NCBI GenBank assembly: GCA_009760855.2
Contig: WPIO01000031.1
Coordinates: 2,857,001 to 2,921,000, forward strand
Direction of reading: 5' to 3'
Source of the DNA: Cristatella mucedo
Lineage: Eukaryota; Bryozoa; Phylactolaemata; Cristatellidae
DNA: 64,000 nt
A program made the translations under genes and the position numbers. Positions 53,101 to 62,600 of the stretch are shown one piece after another (positions within the stretch are counted from its first letter, which is position 1; each line of letters begins with the position of its first letter). The notes under the pieces were generated by a model. That model was not told where the DNA came from and did no database searches. It worked only from the letters and a program-made list of their open reading frames with translations.

Positions 53101-56100
53101 TGGAAGCTTTGGTGATAGCCACAAAGGCTCTTCTGCCGCTACGCAAATAATAATTTAACCATCTAACTATTTTTGCCCTTGGGTCTTGGCCAAGGGGCAA
53201 GGTCAAGCCGTGATGGCACGCTTGGTAAGGCAGTTGCTCTTCAAGACCTCGATCCAGAGGTATTGGCTTTGAATCCTGCCGTGGGCGACTCTTTATTTCT
53301 GCTGCAAGCGGTGGTGATAGCCGCTATACAAAGAGAGGCTGCTGTTCAATCCTCCAGTACTTTTTATTTTAAAGTCTTCGCTCTTTGCAGCCCTGGCCGT
53401 GGGTTTGAGTCCTGCAGTGGGGATCCTATATTGCCTATCGCAAGCGATACTAATAGCCAGCAAGGCTCTTCTGCTGCTATAAAATTAGGCTGTTAAATGA
53501 GCTTACCCTTTTTAAGGTATATACTTTGGGAACGCACTAAAGGCACGATCTTTACAAAGTATACGAGGTTGTCTAGAGGCATAGCTAAACGAATTGAGGC
53601 AGAAGTGCGGTTGGTACGATGCTTAGTCTAGTTGGAAAGTAGAACTTATAGGTAGGTCGGAGCAAGATATTGGAAGGAACCAAAAAGAAGTGACACAAGT
53701 TAAAGTCAGCACTCTGCCTGATGGGTGGCCAGTGCAGGTTTGTGAGGACTGGTGAAAGTTGGGTGCCCTCACTCACTCTTTACAAAACACTTTAGGCCCT
53801 CCAAAGGGCTAGGAATGACCTACAATTACCGTTTTCTGAGCTAGAGATTAGTTCCTAACATTTTGCCTGCTCGCACCAAAGTGAGCAAATACAGAACACT
53901 AGAGCTCAACAAAGAGGGATACTTGCACAATCGCTGAGCTGCGGCTAGTCGTTCCGAGTGAGCGTGGAATGCAGCCGCACCGTATGCAGTCTCGGCAACT
54001 AGCTCTAGTCTCTTCATGCGTGGACGAGCCAATTGCCTTCTGGCGGTGGCTCGCAGCGCCACGTGGCCGAGTGGCCGAGCAACGAGAAACTCTGCGATCG
54101 ATTCGCACCGGCGTGCGAGGTTGACATCGTTTGATGGCGCTTACAGCGTTGCAGTCCCAAGCACTGCGACAACGAGGGAGTGGTTGCACCAGCCCGCTGG
54201 AGTGAGTGGTCAACTTGGGCAGATTGTAGCGTCAGCTGCGGCCAAGGTCACGAAGCTCGCTCCAGATGGTGTAATCCAGTTGGAGGTGAGATCTCTCCGC
54301 AACGAATGCTATACTGGACGCGCTAGCAACGAATTTCATGTCAGATATGTCGGATTAAAGCCTTTTTTAAACATTTCCTGCATGCCGCAATAGCAGACAC
54401 CATGTCGTCAAGCCTTTCTAATTTCGGATGCCAAAAAGGACAGATCGCGGATAGCATGACTAACACCATCGTTGATAGTTCTGCAATGCAACATCGGAGA
54501 GTGATATGTTGACTTTAGTGGCCCTCGGTGCAGTTTTCCTGCAGCATTCAAAGTTATCTTGGACCTGAAAGCTAGTTGGCTTATCTAATTTTGTCGCTGC
54601 AAGTGCTTAGCTTTTAAATCGTCGAATGTACCGGAGTAATGAAAAATAATGTAATGCATCTCTGTCTGTAACTCCTCAATGTCACAAGGACTAAGTTGGT
54701 GTTAATAAAGCATTACGTTGCACTCCATGGGCGACGGCTGACACACGTGCTTAGTTGTTACTTAGACGAAAAGTTCACAATGAGCGCCAACTTAGCAGAT
54801 GACTCTTCGACACTATTGGATTAAGTATCAGGCTTAAGTACATGAATTGAGAGAAAGATGGCCGATTTACAGAAAAAGAAGATTAAGAAATCTAATACTA
54901 AGAAATGTATCAAATTAGCCACTACTCAGAAAGATGACCTAGAAGCGACACGCCAGAGGCCGGTCGTCGGAACAGCCGCCATTGCTTAGCTCTCACTGAG
55001 AAGCCCAAAAGTCAGGGTGCTCCTACCAAGTGGCTGTCAAGAGAGGGAGCTTCTAGGTTTCAATAACGACTATAGACGCAGGTCGGCATACCTTCGGTAC
55101 AGAAGGTTTGGGCGTTTCTCCATAGGCGGGCTATATGTGCATTTTTTGTTTGGGGCAAAAAACTTCCAGTGCGCTCGTCAGTTTCCGAAGAGGGCAGCTC
55201 TTTCTGGGGGTGGGGGGGGTGAAATAAACTAGAATGTCCAGAAATGTCGCGAATGGAGCGCTCGGTAGGCTTCTGATGAGGGCAGGAAGTCTAGAGCGAT
55301 CCCCGAATGAAGTGTGTGTGTCTTGCCATCCCAAAGACATCATCTTTATTAAATTCTGTCATATAAGCCTTTGCCGTTCTATCAGAGTAAAAGCCGTCCC
55401 ATAGCTACGAAAATTCGCACCATCTAATAGCCGCTAGCTTAATTTTGATTTAGGCCTTCTCGCACTTCCTGCGTGCAGACGTGAAATAGCGTTTCTTCTT
55501 AGCTACATGCAGTCCAGCTAAGTTAGATACTTCTGCTGCCAATAGAAACAAAAAGAAACTGCCAAACTGGTTTGCTTGCTTGGCTGAATGCTGTAACAAA
55601 ATGTGCTTGTTTTATTTGTACGGAAAAAGAATGCTTAATGAAGTCCAACCAACAAGACCGATCAATTTATTTGCAAGCTAGTCACTATTAAAGCCCTCAG
55701 ATACATTGCGAGAGATGCATTTAACTGGGGTCTTAGTTGGGCTTTAGGCCTTAGAGCCTCGAATCTCAAATACTGCCTCGTAGCTTTTAGTGAGAGCTCC
55801 GGAAACTAGCATCAGCAAATTTTCCGTTGCAGCGTGCGACGGTGTCAGAGAAGATATAAGAGTCTGCAGCCGTCGAGGGTGTCACCCACTAGTTCCATAT
55901 CCACAACGCCCACCTCTGCACGAGCAAGGTAAGCTGCAACAAGGTAAGGTTGGTAGAGATTTTGCCGAGAAATGCCTCGTCTCTGATGAGGTTTACTGCG
56001 GTGTTATTTTCCTCAGAGAATCATCCAGGTTGGTTCATTCGTTTCTTTGAATTTTGCTTCGCATTTTCGGTTCGCAATTGTTTACTCAAACCAAATCACC

Positions 56101-56573
56101 TACTGTCAATGTCAATCAGCCGTCACGATGACTCTTTACGAAACTGATGTTGCATCGATGAGCCATTTTTTATGTTTGTGATCGCCGCTAAAACTAGTAG
56201 GCTTGTTAGATTAACTATAAGAGAGTTCTCCTGGGATCAACCAAAGTTTCAGCAGCGCTCCCTGTCGGTGGGAGTGACACCATTCTTCTCTGCCTGCATC
56301 CTTGCATTAGGGCTCGGCAACTTCAAGCTTGGCCACCGGCTCCTCAACTTTGGCTATATGGTGACGAATGGCCATGAAGTCAATCTGTTTAACAAATCAC
56401 TTTACCTCGTGCTGACAGCAGTAATGCACAGTAAAGGGAGCCGCAAGCCCTACTAAGGATCCCGAATTCAATTCCATGCCTCATAAGAAGCCTGTGAAGT
56501 TTAGAACTAAATGGCGTGATTCGGCGGGAGTGGTATGATGTGGTAGCTGCGCCTTTGAAGACAGACCAGTTTG

Positions 56574-56648
<75 letters not shown>

Positions 56649-59600
56649 AGAGAGAGAAGCCCTACACTTAACACCATTTTGGGATTACCTTTGTTAACCC
56701 GAAACAGAGCAGTTCCGGTGGAGTAATTATCGCTAAATCCTGATTGGGACTTCCTACCAAGATCTAGTAAACTGAAATAATCTATTTAATTGCAGAGAGA
56801 CACCACTCGTTCAAGGATATTGACTTCACTGGTAGCCAGCGAATATTTACTATAATCTTATTGTGATTAGCCACAGATCTATGCACCGCACACAGAGAGC
56901 TGCAGGAAAAGGATTTATAAGGCTAATGGTCGTGTTCATAGTCAGATCAGTAAGGTGACGAGTGCAGTCTAGACCAGATGTGAGAGACGAGGCCGGGTGA
57001 TGGCGGGGCTGCAGTCGTACAGGGATGGCAGTGAGAGTCTCATATCAGTTCTACCTCAGCCGCACAGAATTTTCCAGAAACGCCCTACTGAGTCGTCATT
57101 GGGATCGTTAGAAAGTATGTTTGTTTGAAAGAGGTAACGAAATAGTCTATAGGCGGGCATTAGGAATTATTATGGGTTCTTGATCTGCGTTAGCGCTACT
57201 GCTATGCAAATGTAACTGCTTGCATGTATTTGCAGGAGTCGGACAGTTCCACAAGCCGGGTGCGCAGCACGAAGCGGGGACGGGGGAACACGGACAGATC
57301 GAGTTGGCAGGTTTCGTAATGCGTAAGTTCGTGAAATATTTGCCTGTACTTGACGATGCAACTGAGTCATAAAATATGTCAAGCTCGTGACAAATCAATT
57401 GTTGTAACTGCGACACGCCATTATCATCGAGGCTAGTTATAATCAGCCAAGTCACCGTGCTATATATCAAGTAAATTGCACCTACGACAAGCAATCTTTT
57501 AAATCGTTGGCCGTTAAAAAGGTTGCTCTAAAATCTTTCATCGAGATATGACCAAAACAAATTCAATGTCATGCTAGTGACACTCGGACGAAATAAAAAT
57601 AATTCAAGAGAGATGTAATAGTCCATGGAAGCAAACACAGCAGAGAAATCTTTCAGATCTACCCAAAAGACTCTACCCATGTCGGAATTCCAGAAAGTCG
57701 GTACACGGCTGACTCTATGGAATGATCGCTTATACCAGTGTCAAATAATGCAAAAATGAGCAAAAATAAATATATTACTTGCTGAATATTTTCAAAATTT
57801 TAGGGCAATACTGAATCAAGTAAAAAACTAATCTTGGAGAAGCTTGTAAATAATGTATGCTTAAGTAATAAAATTCAGAAGGTAGAAAGTAAAGCTAATG
57901 CTGCAATCCGTAGTCGTATAAAATTAAGCATCCCATATATAACTCTAAATATTTAAATAACACCAGAAAAGATCTAGTGCTCTAATTCCGGCTACAAAAC
58001 TCAACAAAAATTAGTGATAATTTTGCAACATTTTAAAATGTTATAAATATTATAGCACTTCTGTTTCACGCTTGCAAATTATTTCCTGAAATATTTTAGA
58101 AGCAACTTAATCTTTTGGTTAACGACCCTCATTCTATTCGAAGCACTACTACCGTGGGATGTGCTTGCATCTCGAATTGCAGTTACGTTTTGTCTTATGC
58201 AGAATGTACAGAAGAGGTAAAGCCAACTTGGATAGGTTTAATTCAAGCTGGCTGAGATGAGTCGATAGCAACTTGCTGCTTAATCTATCGCAGACTTTTC
58301 GCTCTAGTATTTTAAAAAGAGATTTCAGTTTCTTAGTGCATTAACTCTGCATAAACTAGATCTGCTCCATGATCGCCTTTGCGTCTCATATAAACTTACC
58401 AAAGCACTCGACTTGAAGCTGGCTCTAACAAAAGTCGGCGTTTCGGCGGAAAACTAAATCCGCAAAATAAAATCTCTCTTCTAGCAATCCGAATGAACTT
58501 GTAGATCCTTGGATGTGGACCGCTATCGGAATTGCAGGATCCCTATTCCTCGCCTTTCTCAGCTGCTGCATAGTGCTGTACATGTTTAAAGCCAGAGATC
58601 TGAAGCGGCGATCCGATACGAGCCGGAAATGGTAAGCCTCTCATGTTTTGGCTAACGAAGCGATTAGCGATGCAAGGCGCTTGTCTGGTTGCCAAGAAGC
58701 AAAATTATTAATAATTCAATATTTCAATGTCACAGAGATTTATTATATTTAGTTTGCACTGTGCGTGCTCTTCCTTGGAAATTTCTCTTTTTGCTGCTGC
58801 ACGCTTCGCAGCTGTATTGTTGCTGTTGCATGCTTCGCTTTGTACAGTCCTGAGCTGCTGTGCGTACTGCACGCTCGCTGTGACTCACTTCGCTGCTGCG
58901 CGCGCGTCGCTCGCTGTCGTATGGTTCGCTGCTTCGAGCTCGCCGCCGCTGCGTATTTTACTCTTTGGACGCCCGAGTCGAAGTCTTCGCAGCGAAATGC
59001 TTGCAAATTCTTTACATTTCCCCTAATTTGTGACTCGGAATGCTATTCGGACCGCGACGAATGCCATAGTGAGGCTGCCTCTGATCAACGACATGCATCG
59101 CCGGAGCGAAATTGGCTGGAGAAAAGGAAAACTCGTTTCAGGGGAGCGGCGCGACCGTCGGGCCACGGCGTTTCGCAGTGGCGCTCTGAAAGCCAGCCTA
59201 CGAAGAAGCATTGGCAACATTGTCGATGCTGTGCGGACAAGATAAGTCGGCCGGGAGGCGGCGGCGATGACGACGCAGAATGCACTTGCGACGGTCGAGA
59301 CGTCATCGAACTAGAGAAAGCACGAAGGCGAACGGATGGCCATCGAGGGGTTGCCGATCTAAACAAGATCAGCATCGACGACGTAGTCCTCAAGCACAGA
59401 TCGGGTCAGTATGGCCTGGTGGTCGGTCACAGGTTTGCGTCTCTCTCTCTCCCCCCCCCCCCCCCCCCGCTATCCGCCACGCCCATCGCTGGCTGCCACG
59501 GCCTCGCCCGCCCGCCCGCTCTCTCGAGCGACTGGTGGCTGGCTGACCGGGCCGCCGTAGTGTTCAGCACGGCCAGGTTGGACTCAACTCGGGCCGGGCG

Positions 59601-62600
59601 GACAGATGTAGGCACGTGGGCCGGTGCCAGCCGAAACATGGCGCTCGTGAGCTGCATCTGGCCATCGCGAGGTTCCGATCAATCCGATTGCCGCGAAGGC
59701 GATCTCGCCGTCTGCGCCCTCGGGGTGGAGCGCCAGAGAGCTGTCAGCTGTCCGAGCTCATTACTGCCGACATTTATTTTTCATGATTTTGGTTGCCAGA
59801 CATTTCTGTACGCAAATTATACTATAAATATTGCTGTCCGCCGCTAGAGGACTCCGCATCTGCTTCCGGCGCACGCTCATCAGGTTCGGCAAAGCCTGCG
59901 AACTGCATTAAGCGCTCGGTGGCTCTGCTTGAAGCTTCATCTCTCGAGCATTCGTGGCTTCTTTTGTCCTGATCAAACGCACCCAATTTGTTGCGCGTTT
60001 AAAAATTATAAAAAACATTCATAAAGATGCCTACAAAAATATGGCAAAACAACCAGAAGGCCACGTTCAGGCGTGCACCATGCAGGCAACTGCGATGCTC
60101 AGGCTTCCCCGCCAATCGGTTTGAATGCTTAGCTGTCCGACGTCTTTGGAGACCGTGCCTTTATTTCGTATGCTCATAAAGCCTGGAACTCACTTCCAAC
60201 TGGCTTCACGACATCCCGTTACTTGACGAAATTAAAAGTAAGCTACAAACGCACCTATTTATTGCTGCATTTAGTGGGTCCATGTGATTCGTCGTTTGTG
60301 AGCTTACACTGTGCATGTTGCCACTGTCCATGTTTGCGTGCTGACCATGTGAATGTTAGCTCTAATTATGTTAAGCTAGCTGACATTGAGTGTGCAGCAT
60401 CTAATCATTCTATCATGCTTCTTTTACAGAATATATAATGTGCCTAAAAAAAGATTAAGTTCCTTGAGGGCGCTAAATAAACGTATTATCATTATTAAAA
60501 ACTCTATCTTTTGTAACTTGTTTGCGATTTAGTGCATCAAGGTGTACGATGCAAAACCAACGAGCAAAATTTTTATGAACGTGTTTAATATTGCGTGATT
60601 GCTTCCACTTTATGAATTCCATCAGCCCCACCCATTTCGAATGCTATTATTGTGCGACGTCCAAACGAATGTGGGTGAAAGCCTTACTGGGATAGCCACG
60701 TGCTCTGAGAAGGAAGAAGCTGCTGTTCTCAATTGCATTTAAGAATAAGTTTCTTAGGCCAATGTGCACGGAAAAGAATTCGCAGAAAGTCATGTTGATA
60801 GAGTAGTCTTGATATGTTGAATTCATTTTAGCTCCTGCTATCTTAAAACCTCGGTCGGCGTATGGGCAATTGCAAGTAGTTTGAGAAGTTGCATTGACTG
60901 AATAGCTTTAAGCCTAATGCAGCTTAGGACCGATCACGAGCTTTTCAAGCATGATTTTACTTACTATTCTATTGCGTATCACTTTGCAGCAAATGTAAAG
61001 CGCCTAGAAAGAGATTAAGTTCTCTGAGGGCGCTTTATCAAGTGCAATATTATTATTATTATTATTATATTATTATCCTGGGTTGACTAGAGAAGTTTAC
61101 AGCAAAACATCACGTCACGTCAAAGTCAAGGCCGTGGTGGCAGTGCCGCAACGGCCTTAACTGAGAGCTGCACGGAACTAATGCGGAGCGATACCCGCAG
61201 CTCGAGCGATAGTGATAACTCTTACATAAGTAGCACAGACAGCTTATCCCTCAAGATTATAAGAGTCGTGAGACCGGAGCCGAATGATACAAAATACGAC
61301 CCATGTATAGTTATGAATTGGCTAATGAAGGCAGAAGCACACACGAAAGGATCTCCTCCTAAAGTGATCAAGTATTTCAACGCAAACTTAAGTATAGCTA
61401 CTGGGTTAGGATGACCATAATTATTATTCTTTAAACTGAGATTCTTTAAAAGACATCGAGTGCTACAACTAGCATGCTTCAATAGGCTATACGGGAGTAT
61501 CTGCGGGCGGTGGGCTTGGTGAAACATGACCTAGATACCGACTTTGCATTGCTAGCACAGCAACCTTCATTCCAATTGCAATCGCAAAAACCATTTAGCC
61601 AATTCGAATAGCTTTGTGAGCTTAGACATGTGAAACGACATCACGACATCTCCTGACATGACGACGTTCAAAAAGAAGCTTAAAATACGCCTGTTTAATA
61701 CAGCATTCAAAGATTCCTTATGATTAGTCACTTGTGTGCTTGTGCATTCTGACGCTGCGCTTACTGCTAAAAACCATATCTATATGTTAACTCTTTGTCT
61801 GTGCGTTCAATGATTTTATATTTGATGACATAGTGAATGTTTTGTAGGACTCATCACTCAGTCGTGCTTTTTTTACAGCATCTGCAAAGTGCTTAGAGAG
61901 AGAGAGAGATTCGGTGCTATGATGGTGCTATAAAAACCTATTGTTATAATTATCGGCTTTCAATGGCATGTGTTGCAACTGCGCATAGACGATAAAATAA
62001 ATCGCAGGTTTGCCGACGCATGTCAGCGAGACGCTTCATCGCGGCGGTCCGCACGAGACGCACCATTCAGGCGACTGCCCGTACTGCCTGGAGGACGGTT
62101 GGCGAGACCCAGTTGCCGAGGCGGCAATCGCGTCGGAGAAAAGAGAGGGCGGCCACATCAATCAGCACAGAAAGGGCACGCTGGATTCGCTGGGGACCTC
62201 GCCGCTGCTAAGGGTTACTTATCCCAAGCGAAAAGGCGGCAGCGGACCCATCTCGCCACAGCCGCAACGCCGGAGCGGCCTCAGAGCAGCAGCCGCAGCC
62301 CGGGTGCCGATGTCGTTGCGATCGCCTCAGTCGGGAACGGCGGTGTACCTTGACGACAGCGTGACAGCGAGCGGGAGCGGGCTGCAGCCTAGCGCCGCCC
62401 GATCGCTGGCGTCTCAGGCCTGGTCTGCAGCGACGTACGACGTCGCGTTAAAAGGTAGGCCGAGTAGCATCCCACCGTTTTTTTAAACTTGGCGGCTCGA
62501 GCTCATTTGCAGCTAGCGCCCTCGACGTTTTCTGAGCGACAATGCAGGCAGAATCCGCTCTGATGCCACTGTCGAAGCAGATCGAGCGAAGACGCGCGAC

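Larger units (their letters stand above)
50347..55928 (+). other. Two thrombospondin type-1 repeats (exons 4-6)
   Basis: Repeat 1 has the W..W..W triplet WTDWSPW at 254-260 and cysteines 263, 267, 279, 288, 298 and 303. Its last two cysteines (RCSPKHC) come from exon 5, after a phase-0 intron of 3.6 kb. Repeat 2 has WSEWSTW (314-320), CSVSCGQG (323-330) and cysteines 323, 327, 338, 344, 354 and 359. Its last three (ACDGVREDIRVCSRRGC) come from exon 6, after a phase-1 intron. Both show the WR-type layered pattern of the family (R275/R277; R334/R336). WxxW sites are typical for C-mannosylation. Exon 6 ends CACGAGCAAG|GTAAGC. Confidence 0.9.

Noticed and set aside
58765-59847. 360-codon plus frame
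   Set aside because: Its first and last thirds are Cys/Leu/Ala-rich intron readings. Only about 59142-59404 fits the splicing and phase of the receptor-like gene.
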